Assembly: GCA_020852275.1 (NCBI GenBank)
Contig: JADZBE010000038.1
Location: forward strand, 62,001 to 126,000
Reading direction: 5' to 3'
DNA length: 64,000 bases
DNA from: Phycisphaerales bacterium
Lineage (GTDB): Bacteria; Planctomycetota; Phycisphaerae; UBA1845
In this document: in pieces, positions 35,004 to 43,890 of the stretch
How positions within the stretch are numbered: the stretch's first letter is position 1
How the letters are laid out: each line of letters opens with the position of its first letter
Program-made: the position numbers and the translations under genes
Notes under the pieces: generated by a model
What the model was told of the DNA's origin: nothing
The model's input: the letters and a program-made list of their open reading frames with translations, nothing else
Databases searched by the model: none

Positions 35004-35603
35004 TCAGTTTACTGCCCTCTCCACGTTCAGCGCCACCGGCACCTGCACCGGCGCATCCACCGTCAAGCCCAGCCCGCGCCCGCGCTGCGTGCTGCCCTTC
35101 ACGCCGTCGTTCTCGACGATCCGCTGGATCGCCATCAGCCCTTCAAGAATCGTCTCCGGGCGCGGCGGGCAGCCGGGAATGTACACATCCACCGGCAGGA
35201 ACTGGTCAATCCCCTGCACCACGGCGTAGGTGTCGAACACACCGCCCGTACTCGCGCAGGCGCCCATGCTGATGACCCACTTCGGCTCGGACATCTGCTT
35301 GTACGTCCGCTGCAGCACCGGCAGCATTTTGATCGCCACGCGCCCCGCAACAATCAGCAGATCGCACTGCCGCGGCGTAAAGCGCATCGCCTCCGCGCCG
35401 AAGCGGCCGATGTCGTAACGCGACGCGCCCACCGCCATCAGCTCGATCCCGCAGCACGCCGTCCCGAACGGCATCGGCCACAGCGAGTACTTGCGCGCCC
35501 AGTTAATGCCGTACTTCTTGAACAGGTCGGTGAAGTAGTCGAGCCGGCTGAGCGAGAACTCCGACCCGCGCGTGAATGATGATTCGACGGGCTCTAGTCC
35601 CAT
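35004..35603 (-). CDS. nuoB: NADH-quinone oxidoreductase subunit B
   Basis: A 199-residue subunit carrying cluster N2. The ligands are adjacent Cys50-Cys51 ([11 protein letters not shown]), Cys116 ([10 protein letters not shown]) and Cys145 ([10 protein letters not shown]). The N-terminal [15 protein letters not shown] precedes the domain. ATG 35603 overlaps the end of nuoA. The C-terminus extends about 20 residues beyond the usual end with a VDAPVQVPV tract. Confidence 0.97.
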   Translation of the reverse strand: MGLEPVESSFTRGSEFSLSRLDYFTDLFKKYGINWARKYSLWPMPFGTACCGIELMAVGASRYDIGRFGAEAMRFTPRQCDLLIVAGRVAIKMLPVLQRTYKQMSEPKWVISMGACASTGGVFDTYAVVQGIDQFLPVDVYIPGCPPRPETILEGLMAIQRIVENDGVKGSTQRGRGLGLTVDAPVQVPVALNVERAVN

Positions 35604-36001
35604 TCGAACGCCCCTTTCTTCCACTCGTACACCAGACCCAGCAGCAGCAGCGCGAAGAACATCCCCATGCCGAACAGCAGAAACCCCTTTGTCGCCACCG
35701 TGCCGTCATCCACCACCACCGCGCCATTGGCGCTCACGCAGCTCTGGTAGAACGCCTCCGCCCAAGGCCACATAAAGACGATTTCCACGTCGAACAGCAG
35801 GAAGAGCATCGCAATGATGTAGAAGCGGATGTTGAACCGGCGCTGCACGTCGTGAACAACGGGCATTCCCGACTCAAAAGGCTGGTCCTTGACGCTGCCG
35901 TGGCGCGACGGACCGATGACATGCGCGGCAATCAGCGCCGCCGCCGAGGCCAGCGCGACGCCGAGGATGCAGATGGCGATGATCTGGTACGATTCAAGCA
36001 T
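35594..36001 (-). CDS. nuoA: NADH-quinone oxidoreductase subunit A
   Basis: A 135-residue membrane subunit with three transmembrane helices. The conserved block YDIGRFG-like region is absent as expected, but [20 protein letters not shown] (the E/S-G loop between helices 1 and 2) and [19 protein letters not shown] are present. ATG 36001 is used. First gene of the nuo operon; 376 bp of non-coding sequence lie upstream. It overlaps nuoB by 10 bp. Confidence 0.95.
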   Translation of the reverse strand: MLESYQIIAICILGVALASAAALIAAHVIGPSRHGSVKDQPFESGMPVVHDVQRRFNIRFYIIAMLFLLFDVEIVFMWPWAEAFYQSCVSANGAVVVDDGTVATKGFLLFGMGMFFALLLLGLVYEWKKGAFEWD

Positions 36002-36143
36002 GGCTGACCAAACCACCCTATTCTGAAAACAGCGAGGCTGGCCCGAACACCGCTGCGCGGGATCCTACAACGGCAGCACGCTGTTGTACACACCTTGCCG
36101 ACAGATTTTGAGAAATTTTTCACGAAGTCGGCGCAACATCCAT

Positions 36144-36155
36144 CGTGTCAACACG
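36144..36155. promoter_or_regulatory. palindromic operator-like site upstream of nuoA
   Basis: CGTGTCAACACG is a symmetric 12-bp site (5-bp arms, CA centre) 143 bp before the nuoA start. Candidate regulator site or part of a -35 element; no regulator can be named. Confidence 0.3.
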
Positions 36156-36319
36156 TTAAACGCTGATGGTTCGGCCCAGGATTCTCTAGCATGACAGCCA
36201 CCCGTGGGATGCTTGGTGCCGGTGCCGTACCAAAGCTCAAGCCCCCCACTTGCGTGGGGCGCTCTGAAGCCGTCTCCCGTCCTGCGTCGCGCGTCAACCG
36301 CGTCAGCACGACACAAGGA

Positions 36320-36375
36320 ACGATGCACGATGTCCGACGCACGATGCACGATGCACGATGCACGACGCACGATGA
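36320..36375. repeat. heptamer tandem repeat (ACGATGC family) upstream of nuoA
   Basis: Eight in-register 7-bp units: ACGATGC, ACGATGT, CCGACGC, ACGATGC, ACGATGC, ACGATGC, ACGACGC, ACGATGA. It ends 2 bp from the stop codon of the aminotransferase gene. The same family in reverse orientation occurs at 40480-40507. Confidence 0.85.
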
Positions 36376-36377
36376 CC

Positions 36378-37547
36378 TCACCCGCCCAAGGCGAGCTTGA
36401 GCGTTTCGCAGACGTACGCCAACTGCGCCCGCGTCAACTCATGATGAAACGGCAGCGCGATCGTTCTGGCGGCCACGTGTTCGCAGGCGGGAAAGTCGCC
36501 GGGTTTGAAGCCGAACTGCTCGCGGTAGAACGGTTGCAGGTGGATCGGCGCGAAGTAGTTGCTGCAGCCGATGCCGGCGGCGCGGAGGGTTTGCAGGATG
36601 CGGTCGCGATCCTTCTCGCTGAACCGATCGGCCAGCCGCACGACGAACACGAACCAGCTCTGGCAGGTGCTTGAAAGTTGGCGCTGCGTGAGGAGTCCGG
36701 GCACCGCAAGGGGGGACGCAGATTTCGGATCTCGGATTTCGGATTTCGGCGGCAGCAGCGGTGCGAGGGCGTCAAGGTACGCAGCGGCGATCTCCGCTCT
36801 CGCGGCCAGCAATTCGTCGAGCCGCTGAAGCTGCGCCAGGCCCAGCGCGGAGTTGATATCCGGCAGGCGGTAGTTGAAGCCCATGCGCGGGTGGGCCAGC
36901 CAGCTTGAGCCTGCGTCGCGCCCCTGATTCCGCAGCGAGCGGCACAGGTCCGCCAGCGTGCCATCATCCGTCGTGATCATGCCGCCTTCGCCGGTGGTGA
37001 TCTGCTTGTTCGGGTAAAAGCCGAACACGCCCGCGTCGCCCAGCGACCCTGCGCGGCGACCCTTGTACGTGGCCCCCAACGCCTCGCACGAATCTTCCAG
37101 CACAAAAAGACCATGCCGTAGCGCCAGGTCACGGATCGCGTCGAAGTCGGCCGGCTGCCCGAAGGCGTCCACCGGGATGATCGCTTTCGTGCGTGGGGTG
37201 ATGGCGGCTTCGATCTTCGACGGGTCGATATTCCACGTGTGCGGGTCGATATCCGCGAACACCGGCGTCGCTCGTTCGTACAGAATGCAGTTGGCGGATG
37301 CGACAAAGGAAAACGGTGTCGTGATGACTTCGTCACTCGGACCCAACCCGAGGGCGCGGATAAGGATGTGCAAGGCCGCGGTTCCGCTGGAGACGGCGAT
37401 GGCCTCGCGCACTCCCACGCGTTGCGCGAAGGCGCGCTCAAACTCCACCACCTTCGGTCCGAGCGAGAGGTTGGGAGTGCGGAGGACCGCGACGACGGCG
37501 TCGATCTCCGCCTGCGAGATGTTCGGTCGCGCAAGCGGGATGTCCAT
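36378..37547 (-). CDS. DegT/DnrJ/EryC1-type sugar aminotransferase
   Basis: A 389-residue PLP enzyme. Family blocks are IPLARPNISQAEIDAV, SSGTAALHILIRALGLG, EDSCEALGATYKGRRAGSLG and, for the PLP-binding site, GVFGFYPNKQITTGEGGMI with Lys181. It most likely aminates a keto-sugar nucleotide. Next to a nucleotide-sugar dehydrogenase it could take part in synthesis of a UDP-2,3-diamino- or related uronic acid. Residues around 266-275 (KSEIRDPKSA) are encoded by a heptamer repeat (GATTTCG) inserted in a surface region between two normal family segments. ATG 37547; it is divergent from the dehydrogenase. Confidence 0.92.
   Translation of the reverse strand: MDIPLARPNISQAEIDAVVAVLRTPNLSLGPKVVEFERAFAQRVGVREAIAVSSGTAALHILIRALGLGPSDEVITTPFSFVASANCILYERATPVFADIDPHTWNIDPSKIEAAITPRTKAIIPVDAFGQPADFDAIRDLALRHGLFVLEDSCEALGATYKGRRAGSLGDAGVFGFYPNKQITTGEGGMITTDDGTLADLCRSLRNQGRDAGSSWLAHPRMGFNYRLPDINSALGLAQLQRLDELLAARAEIAAAYLDALAPLLPPKSEIRDPKSASPLAVPGLLTQRQLSSTCQSWFVFVVRLADRFSEKDRDRILQTLRAAGIGCSNYFAPIHLQPFYREQFGFKPGDFPACEHVAARTIALPFHHELTRAQLAYVCETLKLALGG
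36721..36748. repeat. heptamer tandem repeat (GATTTCG) inside the aminotransferase gene
   Basis: Four units: GATTTCG, GATCTCG, GATTTCG, GATTTCG. On the coding strand they encode KSEIRDPKSA-like residues, a tract not expected in DegT-type enzymes. Confidence 0.8.
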
Positions 37548-37952
37548 GCGAGCCGCGGATTCCAGCCCGCGCGGATTCTGCGATTGTAAACCCTTCCCCA
37601 TCATCCCAAGCTCCCGCCGCGCAAAGTCTGCCTCCTCGAGACAACTCCTCGTCGAATCTGGGCGAGTCCCGGCGTGCGGGTGGGTGGCATGGTCTACGGT
37701 ACTCCGTTGACCATGCTCTTGCCCCCTGCGCCACAGTCAGGCGAGCACGCCGGCCCATGTCCCCAGTCGCCACGGTCAGGCAAGGGCGCCAGATTGTGCC
37801 ACCCCGTTCCCTTTCCGCGAGCCTCCATTTGTGCTTGGCTGGATTGTATCGGCGACGACCGAGGGTCGATACCAAGACATGGGAGCGAAGGGTCCGCGCG
37901 GACTGAAGTTCGCGGCTCGCTCCCCGCAACTGCGAAACTGGAATCCCGCACC
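37548..37952. other. divergent intergenic region with TACT-loop hairpin
   Basis: These 405 bp separate the aminotransferase and dehydrogenase genes. The only clear element is the hairpin at 37688-37715. No promoter could be assigned with confidence, and the open frame upstream of the dehydrogenase start has no protein-family features. Confidence 0.5.
37688..37715. repeat. TACT-loop stem-loop element, copy 1
   Basis: CATGGTC (37688-37694) pairs with GACCATG (37709-37715), and ACGG with CCGT, around the loop TACT (37700-37703). A related element with the same loop lies at 40516-40543. Confidence 0.7.
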
Positions 37953-39350
37953 ATGTCCGCCACCCATTGCAGTCAGGCAACTTCTGCCGCTACGATCCCC
38001 GCCTCCAAGACACGGAGATCAACCTTGGCTGCGTCTGACACCGCGTTGCAGGACAAGATCGCGAAGAAGCAGGCCGTCGTCGGCGTCATCGGGCTGGGAT
38101 ACGTCGGGCTGCCGCTGGTGCGCACGTTCAGCAAGGCCGGCTTCCGCTGCGTCGGCTACGACGTGGACGAGGCGAAGGTCCACGCGCTCAACGCCGGGCA
38201 GAGCTACATCAAGCACATCGCCTCCGAGACGGTGGCGGACCTGGTCAAGAAGAGCGGCTTTCGCGCAACGGCCAACCCGTCCGACCTGCGAACCTGCGAC
38301 GCCATCCTCATCTGTGTGCCCACGCCGCTGAACAAGACGCGCGACCCCGACATGAGCTACGTCGAGCAGACGGCACAGATGATCGCGCAGCACCTCCAAC
38401 CCGGCCAGCTCATCGTCCTCGAGAGCACCACCTATCCTGGCACGACGAAGGAGCTCGTCCAACCCATCCTCGAAGCCGGCGGGCTGCGCGCCGAACACGA
38501 CTACTTCCTCGCCTACTCGCCGGAGCGCGAAGACCCCGGCCGCAAGGACTACTCGACGGAGACAATCCCCAAGGTCGTCGGCGGCATCGGTGAGAAGAGC
38601 ACGAAGCTGGCCGCCGCGCTCTACGCCAGCGCCATCAGCAAGGTCGTGCCCGTCGCCAACTGCGAAGTGGCCGAGGCCGCGAAGATTCTCGAAAACGTGT
38701 ACCGCTGCGTGAACATCGCGCTGGTCAACGAGTTGAAAGTGCTCTTCGACCGCATGGGCATCGACGTGTGGGAAGTGATCCGGGCGGCCTCGACGAAGCC
38801 GTTCGGGTTCCAGGCGTTCTACCCCGGTCCGGGTCTGGGCGGGCACTGCATCCCGATCGACCCGTTCTACCTGACGTGGAAGGCGCGGCAGTATGAGTTG
38901 AGCACGCGCTTCATCGAGCTGGCGGGCGAGATCAACCGCGCCATGCCGGAGTACGTGGTGAACCGCCTGGCCGAGGCGCTCAATGGCGCGAAGAAACCCA
39001 TCAACGGCTCACGCATTCTGGTGTTGGGTCTCGCTTACAAGAAGGACGTGGACGACCTTCGTGAGTCGCCGTCGATCCATTTGATCGAAATGCTCAAGTC
39101 CCGCGGCGCGCACGTCGATTACAACGATCCGCACATCCCGCGCACCCACCGCCAGCGCGAGCACAATCTGCAGATGGAAAGCGTCGAGCTGACGCCGAAA
39201 TCGCTGGCGTCCTACGACTGCGTCCTCATCGCCACGGATCATTCGTCCTACGACGCGCAGATGATCGTCGATCACGCCAAGCTCGTCGTGGACACGCGCA
39301 ACGCCACAACCGCCTGCCGCAACACCGCAGGAAAAGTCGTCCGGGCATAG
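37953..39350 (+). CDS. nucleotide-sugar (UDP-GlcNAc-type) 6-dehydrogenase
   Basis: A 465-residue NAD-dependent enzyme of the UDP-glucose/GDP-mannose dehydrogenase family, probably oxidising C6 of a UDP-N-acetylhexosamine. The NAD loop VGVIGLGYVGLPL is at 43-55. ESTTYPGTTKE, YSPEREDPG and the catalytic Cys299 in PGPGLGGHCIPIDPFYL are conserved. The C-terminal domain has LGLAYKKDVDDLRESPS. EDPGR with the GGHCIPIDP pattern favours the WbpA/WecC subgroup over Ugd. ATG 37953 gives a ~38-residue N-terminal tail; a start nearer TALQDKIAKK is possible. It is paired divergently with the aminotransferase. Confidence 0.92.
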   Translation: MSATHCSQATSAATIPASKTRRSTLAASDTALQDKIAKKQAVVGVIGLGYVGLPLVRTFSKAGFRCVGYDVDEAKVHALNAGQSYIKHIASETVADLVKKSGFRATANPSDLRTCDAILICVPTPLNKTRDPDMSYVEQTAQMIAQHLQPGQLIVLESTTYPGTTKELVQPILEAGGLRAEHDYFLAYSPEREDPGRKDYSTETIPKVVGGIGEKSTKLAAALYASAISKVVPVANCEVAEAAKILENVYRCVNIALVNELKVLFDRMGIDVWEVIRAASTKPFGFQAFYPGPGLGGHCIPIDPFYLTWKARQYELSTRFIELAGEINRAMPEYVVNRLAEALNGAKKPINGSRILVLGLAYKKDVDDLRESPSIHLIEMLKSRGAHVDYNDPHIPRTHRQREHNLQMESVELTPKSLASYDCVLIATDHSSYDAQMIVDHAKLVVDTRNATTACRNTAGKVVRA

Positions 39351-39352
39351 AG

Positions 39353-39463
39353 CGCGCTTCAGCCCGCGCGCCGAGCCGCGGGCTTCAGCCCGCGCAAACC
39401 CCGAGCCGCGGGCTTCAGCCCGCGCGAACCCCGAGCCGCGGGCTTCAGCCCGCGCGAACCCCA
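39353..39463. repeat. 30-bp tandem repeat of perfect hairpins
   Basis: GCGGGCTTCAGCCCGC occurs at 39378, 39408 and 39438, exactly 30 bp apart, with an imperfect first copy near 39353. Each unit is a 7-bp stem with a TC centre. Located directly after the dehydrogenase stop, it may terminate transcription as well. Confidence 0.85.
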
Positions 39464-39764
39464 GACAGCCGCGCAGTTCCGCCCGCGCGCAAGCCAGCCG
39501 CCGCCCAGCGGACGCTGCCGAGGAAGGCATTATCCGCAGATGACCCAGATTGACGCCGAGAAGAAGGAGGAGGCACGATTATTCCCTTGCTCTGCTTCTT
39601 CTTGTTTCCTTTGCCTTCTTCGTTTGCTCACACATTGATTGTTCCAGAACCCGCGGGTTCCAAGGGAAACCCTAGCTCCCTCACGGTCGCGGCTCAGTTG
39701 TGCAACAGTGTCCGGGTTCTTGTTGCCCACTCTGGCTCGCCTCGCTGCCATGCATCCGCTGCCT

Positions 39765-39818
39765 TCTCTGCGTCCTCTGCGTCCCCGGCCTCCTCTGCCT
39801 CCTCTGCGTCCTCTGCGG
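39765..39818. repeat. 9-bp tandem repeat (TCCTCTGCG)
   Basis: Six 9-bp units in register, four of them TCCTCTGCG or one base different, one diverged (TCCCCGGCC). Confidence 0.8.
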
Positions 39819-40018
39819 ATATCCCTTTCCCCCGGCCCGGTGTGCAGCCCGCCATTCCTTGACGCGGGTAGGGTCGAAATGTGGCGCAGTGGTTCGTCAC
39901 TGCGTGACGAACAGGGTCATCGTGGCTCCTCGACGGAACGCCCTTCCAGCCTTCGGGGTCACGAGGTGATGTGCGAACCCTGAATCCCCGGCTGCGCGGG
40001 TGTGACCTGATCCCGCGC

Positions 40019-40426
40019 TCAATGCCCTTCGGCCACAAGGTTGCGATTCCAATCCGGGATTTCGACAACGATATCCACCGACCCGTCCGGCACCGCTTGA
40101 CATGCGAGGCGGCTGGTGGGTCGCAAACCCGGCGCGTTGTCCAGTTGGTCCAGCTCCGCGTCGGCCGGCTCGTTGGTCGATTTCATGCCTTCCTTCACGA
40201 GGCAGTGGCAGGTCGAACAGGCGCACACGCCGCCGCAGGCATGGTCGATCTCGATGCCGCTGCCTAGAGCGATGTCGAGGATGCTGCCGGGCAGGCCGTT
40301 GTGCTCGTAGGGAATCTTCGCCGGGTCCACCTCGACCGTCACGTTCATCGGCATGAACGTGATCCGGTACTTGCGCGTGGGGAGGCGGACCTCCGCTTCC
40401 TTGATGTATGGATTAACGCCGCCCAT
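40019..40426 (-). CDS. fdx: 2Fe-2S ferredoxin of the ISC system
   Basis: A 135-residue adrenodoxin-type ferredoxin that supplies electrons for cluster assembly on IscU. Ligands lie in DHACGGVCACSTCHCLV (Cys64, 70, 73 or the alternatives 68 and 75) and LACQ (Cys109). The spacing C-x5-C-x2-C...C is that of the ISC Fdx family. It is the last gene of the isc cluster, 212 bp after hscA, and reads toward a repeat-rich gene-free region. ATG 40426. The N-terminal ~18 residues (GGVNPYIKEAEVRLPTRKY) are an extension relative to E. coli Fdx. Confidence 0.92.
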   Translation of the reverse strand: MGGVNPYIKEAEVRLPTRKYRITFMPMNVTVEVDPAKIPYEHNGLPGSILDIALGSGIEIDHACGGVCACSTCHCLVKEGMKSTNEPADAELDQLDNAPGLRPTSRLACQAVPDGSVDIVVEIPDWNRNLVAEGH

Positions 40427-40479
40427 GACAATCTCCGTGGGTCCGTGTATTTCGGTCAGTGTGCATTGTCAGTCGTTTT

Positions 40480-40507
40480 CGTGCATCGTGCTTCGTACAT
40501 CGTGCGC
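40480..40507. repeat. heptamer tandem repeat (CGTGCAT, reverse complement of ACGATGC family)
   Basis: Four units: CGTGCAT, CGTGCTT, CGTACAT, CGTGCGC. Located between fdx and hscA, immediately before a TACT-loop hairpin. Confidence 0.75.
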
Positions 40508-40515
40508 CCGGGGGG

Positions 40516-40543
40516 CACGGTCTGGCGTACTCGCCAGGCCGTG
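40516..40543. repeat. TACT-loop stem-loop element, copy 2
   Basis: CACGG (40516-40520) pairs with CCGTG (40539-40543), and CTGGCG with CGCCAG, around the TACT loop at 40528-40531. Same architecture as 37688-37715. Confidence 0.7.
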
Positions 40544-40587
40544 GTCCTGCCCATCCGTGGACTTCCGCCACTCGCCACTCCTGCTGC

Positions 40588-40634
40588 CGTCCTTGCCACC
40601 TTCACCGTCCTTGCCGCCTTCACCGTCCTTGTCG
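40588..40634. repeat. 18-bp tandem repeat next to hscA 3' end
   Basis: About two and a half copies of CCGTCCTTGCCACCTTCA (with CC(A/G)CC variation). Adjacent to the hscA stop. Confidence 0.7.
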
Positions 40635-40638
40635 CATG

Positions 40639-42498
40639 TCACTTCAGGCTGGCCGCGATGGCTTTCTCTGCCAGCGGAATCGTCAGCCGGTTGAATTGCT
40701 CCCGCTTCTCGTTGATCTCCCTGGCGTCGGTGCTGGTGCGCGCCAACCGGCGCAGCGCGGCCGCGTCGCGCTTCAGCCGGTCCCGCTCGTTGGCATCGAG
40801 CAGGTCGCCGTATTGCTCGATCATGCGCTCGGCCTTGCCGAGGTCGAACTCGACGGTGGTCCGCACGTCAATCAGATGGTGCGCCGACATGTCCTCGCGC
40901 GCGTGCTCGACGGCTTCAAGCTGCATCCGCCGGACTTCCTCCCGCGTCAGCCCGTGCGACGGGACGATTTGAATGCTCGCCGTCTGCCCGCTGCGCAGCT
41001 CCTTGGCGAAGACGTTGAGGATCCCGTTCGAGTCGATCAGGAACGTAACCTCGATTTTCGGAATGCCCGCGGGCATGGGCGGAACGCCGCGCAGCTCAAA
41101 CACGCCCAGGCAGCGGCAGTCGCGCGCCAGCTCCCGCTCGCCCTGAAGCACGTTGATCTTCACCGCCGACTGCCCGTCCTGAAACGTGGTGAACATCTCG
41201 ACGGCCTTGCACGGCACGCGCGTGTTCGCCGTGATCAGCTTGCCCACCGCTCCGCCGAGCGTCTCGATGCCCAGGGACAGCGGCGTGACATCCATCAGCA
41301 GCAGGTCCTGCCGCATCCCCGCAAGGATCGACCCTTGCACGGCGGCGCCGAGCGCGACCACCTGCTCGGGGTTCAATGCGGTGTACGGACGCCGCCCGAA
41401 GAGCTCGCCCACCTGCCGGCGCACGTACGGAATTCGCGTCGAACCGCCCACCATCACCACTTGCTGCACCGCCGACGCCTCCAGACCCGCCGCGCGCAGT
41501 GCCCGGCGGCAGGCCTCCAGCGTTCGGTCCACCAGCGGCGCGATCATCGCCTCGAACTCCTGCCGGAGGATCGTGCGCCGGTACGTGAAGTTCGCGCCGA
41601 CGGCGATCTCCACGTGGGCTTCGGCGTCCTCGCTGAGCCGGATCTTCATCTGCTCGGCCAGGGTGCGGAGCTGCTGACGGATCGTCGGCGAGTCAATGTC
41701 GAGACCCGACTGCTCGCGGATTTCGCGCGTAAAGAGGTCCATGAGCGTGCGGTCGATGTCGTCGCCGCCGAGGTGCGTGTCGCCGTCCACGGAGAGCACC
41801 TCGAACAACCCTTCCTCGACGCGCAGGAGCGAGATGTCAAACGTGCCGCCGCCGAAGTCATACACCGCAATCGTTGCCGTTTCCGCGCGGTCCAGCCCGT
41901 AGGCGAGCGCCGCAGCCGTCGGCTCGTTCACGATGCGCACCACGTCCAGCCCGGCAATCTCGCCCGCGTCGCGCGTGGCCTGCCGCTGCGCATCGTCGAA
42001 GTGCGCCGGCACGGTGATGACAGCCTTAACGACGGGGCGGGCGAAATGCGCCTCCGCGCGGCGCTTGAGCTCGGCAAGGATGAGCGCGCTGACCTGCGGC
42101 GGCGTCAGGCGGCGCGAGCCCACGACGACCTCGACCACGTCGCGCCCCGTGCCGTCATCGCGCAGGCGTTCCACGCGGTAGGGCAGGCGGCGGACTTCCT
42201 CCTCCACCTCGGCGACGCCCTTGCCCATAAGCCGCTTGATGGAGTACAGGGTCGCCAGCGGTTTCTCCACCGCGTGACGACGCGCCTCCGAGCCGACGAC
42301 GATCCGTCCGTCATCCTCCAAGCAGACAAACGACGGGACCATGACGTCCTCCGCGCCGTTCGCCGCGCCAGCGCCAGCCGCCGCGAAACCGCCGCCCGCC
42401 CCGCTGATGAGCCGCGGCCCGGACGCGTCCGCCCACGCCACGAGCGAATTCGTCGTGCCCAGGTCGATGCCGATGATGATGTCGCGGCTTTCTGCCAT
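40639..42498 (-). CDS. hscA: Hsp70-family chaperone HscA
   Basis: A 619-residue ATP-dependent chaperone that helps transfer clusters from IscU. The ATPase domain has [31 protein letters not shown] and [17 protein letters not shown] plus [15 protein letters not shown]; the substrate domain follows with [13 protein letters not shown]. The phosphate loop and the linker to the substrate domain are intact. The start ATG 42498 is used; the 51 codons upstream lie outside the family. It follows hscB (124 bp) in the isc cluster. HscA rather than DnaK is chosen because of position and length (619) and the C-terminal lid without a GGF-rich tail. Confidence 0.93.
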   Translation of the reverse strand: MAESRDIIIGIDLGTTNSLVAWADASGPRLISGAGGGFAAAGAGAANGAEDVMVPSFVCLEDDGRIVVGSEARRHAVEKPLATLYSIKRLMGKGVAEVEEEVRRLPYRVERLRDDGTGRDVVEVVVGSRRLTPPQVSALILAELKRRAEAHFARPVVKAVITVPAHFDDAQRQATRDAGEIAGLDVVRIVNEPTAAALAYGLDRAETATIAVYDFGGGTFDISLLRVEEGLFEVLSVDGDTHLGGDDIDRTLMDLFTREIREQSGLDIDSPTIRQQLRTLAEQMKIRLSEDAEAHVEIAVGANFTYRRTILRQEFEAMIAPLVDRTLEACRRALRAAGLEASAVQQVVMVGGSTRIPYVRRQVGELFGRRPYTALNPEQVVALGAAVQGSILAGMRQDLLLMDVTPLSLGIETLGGAVGKLITANTRVPCKAVEMFTTFQDGQSAVKINVLQGERELARDCRCLGVFELRGVPPMPAGIPKIEVTFLIDSNGILNVFAKELRSGQTASIQIVPSHGLTREEVRRMQLEAVEHAREDMSAHHLIDVRTTVEFDLGKAERMIEQYGDLLDANERDRLKRDAAALRRLARTSTDAREINEKREQFNRLTIPLAEKAIAASLK

Positions 42499-42622
42499 GT
42501 TCACAGTCGTTCCCAGCCGGCTCGTCACGGCGATCCCGCAGCGCGGCAACCGTGGGGAAACGGGCTTGCAAGCCCAATCGACCACGAACCCGCGCCCCTC
42601 CCCCGGGCGAGAGTCGAAGGCC

Positions 42623-43234
42623 TCACGCGCGTTCCGCCAGTAGATTGTCAAAGTACTTCAGCGAGTTCAGCGCCCTGCGCATGCTCCGCCGGGTCCGTTC
42701 ATCCACCGAGTCGATTTCCCTGGCAACAACCGCGATCGTCTCCAGCGTCCGCCTTCGCCGCGTGCGCAGCGCCTGCTGCATCCGCTCCAGTGCCGTGCGA
42801 TCCCCCCGGGCGCGGGCCTGCTCCAGTTCCTCGCGCAGCTCCATCACTTCCATGAGCAGCTCGCCCGGCGCCTCCCGCTCCTCGGCCGCGCTGGGTCCGC
42901 CCGCCAGCTCCAGCAGGTAGTCCGCCCGCAGCACGGGATCGCGCAGCACCTGGTAGGCGCGGTTGACCTCGGCGGACAGCCGCGTCGCCAGCGTGCGCAT
43001 CTGCTCCGACTGGTCCGCGAAGCGGTCGGGATGCACGTTGCGCGCGATCGACCGGAACGAGGCCGCCAGTTCGCTTTCGTCGAGATCGTACTTCCGAGGC
43101 ACGCCCAGCAGCGTAAAGTGATCCGCGCTCTGCGGAACGGGGTACAGCGTGTGGCAGCCGATGCACACGATGGGCGTGTTCTGCTCAGCCTGGCAGCCGG
43201 TGCACTTCAGCGGAAGTGATTGCGCGGAGGACAT
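42623..43234 (-). CDS. hscB: J-domain co-chaperone HscB with N-terminal tetracysteine motif
   Basis: A 203-residue co-chaperone that delivers IscU to HscA. The J domain has NVHPDRF with HPD at 68-70 and the adjoining [20 protein letters not shown]. The C-terminal helical domain follows with [12 protein letters not shown]. The N-terminus carries Cys11, Cys14, Cys24 and Cys27 (CTGCQ...CIGCHTLYP), a CxxC-x9-CxxC zinc-finger-like motif known from eukaryotic HSCB but absent in E. coli HscB. ATG 43234. It lies between iscA and hscA. Confidence 0.93.
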   Translation of the reverse strand: MSSAQSLPLKCTGCQAEQNTPIVCIGCHTLYPVPQSADHFTLLGVPRKYDLDESELAASFRSIARNVHPDRFADQSEQMRTLATRLSAEVNRAYQVLRDPVLRADYLLELAGGPSAAEEREAPGELLMEVMELREELEQARARGDRTALERMQQALRTRRRRTLETIAVVAREIDSVDERTRRSMRRALNSLKYFDNLLAERA

Positions 43235-43357
43235 GATTTCGATTCGTTCATCCTGGGTCTGCCACGTGAGCCGGCGCCGGCGACTCGCAACGCGTGGACG
43301 CACGCCCCGCAGCCTCCGCGGCGCGCCGCTGGACCTGAGCGCGTTCCCGGATCGCGC

Positions 43358-43370
43358 GGGCTTAAAGCCC
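43358..43370. other. palindromic hairpin between iscA and hscB
   Basis: GGGCTTAAAGCCC, a short near-perfect palindrome in the 174-bp gap. It is similar in form to the GGCTTCAGCC-type hairpins at 39.4 and 49.5 kb. Confidence 0.4.
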
Positions 43371-43408
43371 TCGGCTCAGTTTCGCGGTGCGCGAATCCCC
43401 CGCGCCTG

Positions 43409-43759
43409 CTAGACTGCGAAGCTGCTGCCGCAGCCGCACGAGCTGGTCGCGTTGGGGTTGGTGAACACGAACCCGCGCCCCATCAGTTCGTCGCGGAAGT
43501 CGATCACCGTGCCGTCCAGGTAGAGATTGCTCTTCGGGTCGCAGATGATGGCCACGCCGTCCTGCTCGCACTGCTCATCCAGCTCGCCGACGTTTTCCGT
43601 CAGGTCCAGCGAGTAGGAGAACCCGCTGCACCCGCCGCCCTTGACTCCGACGCGCAGGTACAGCGGCTTGAACTCTTCGCCGCTGTTCCTCGCCGACTCT
43701 TTCTGCTGGCCGATGATCCCGACCACTTCCTTCGCCGCTCGTTCCGTCAGTTTGATCAT
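43409..43759 (-). CDS. iscA: A-type iron-sulfur carrier protein IscA
   Basis: A 116-residue cluster carrier with the three invariant cysteines: Cys44 (VKGGGCSGFSY) and Cys108 and Cys110 (NATSSCGCGSSF). The domain core IKLTERAAKEVVGIIGQQ is typical. ATG 43759 is the family start; the frame extends upstream as an artefact to 44200. It lies between iscU and hscB. Confidence 0.95.
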   Translation of the reverse strand: MIKLTERAAKEVVGIIGQQKESARNSGEEFKPLYLRVGVKGGGCSGFSYSLDLTENVGELDEQCEQDGVAIICDPKSNLYLDGTVIDFRDELMGRGFVFTNPNATSSCGCGSSFAV

Positions 43760-43890
43760 AGATGTCGATCCACTCCAGCCCTCGCCGGGCGACCCGCGCC
43801 CGGCGACCCGCGCCGGGCGCTGCACTTCTCCCAAGGCGCTGCTCCGCATCCACGGGACGCGCCCCTCGAATAACCCTGCCTTGCCCGCTC

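Larger units (their letters stand above)
36002..36377. other. nuo leader/promoter region with hairpins and heptamer array
   Basis: No gene is visible in these 376 bp upstream of nuoA. Present are a hairpin with TACAA 36066-36070 and TTGTA 36084-36088, a 12-bp palindrome CGTGTCAACACG at 36144-36155, a CCCCAC/GTGGGG hairpin with a TTGC loop at 36244-36259, and a heptamer array at 36320-36375. A TTGACA within the minus-strand palindrome could be a -35 box, but no good -10 follows at 17 bp. Confidence 0.5.
39351..40018. other. gene-free region with tandem hairpins and 9-bp repeats
   Basis: These 668 bp lie between the convergent dehydrogenase and ferredoxin genes. They hold a 30-bp tandem repeat of hairpins (39353-39463), a 9-bp tandem repeat (39765-39818) and otherwise low-complexity sequence. 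No coding or RNA gene is visible. Confidence 0.6.

Noticed and set aside
36144-36170. TTGACA on the minus strand as a nuo promoter -35
   Set aside because: No -10-like hexamer at 16-18 bp; kept only as a palindromic site.
39353-39463. 30-bp tandem repeats considered as a CRISPR array
   Set aside because: No unique spacers; the whole 30-bp unit repeats and is a hairpin. No cas genes nearby.
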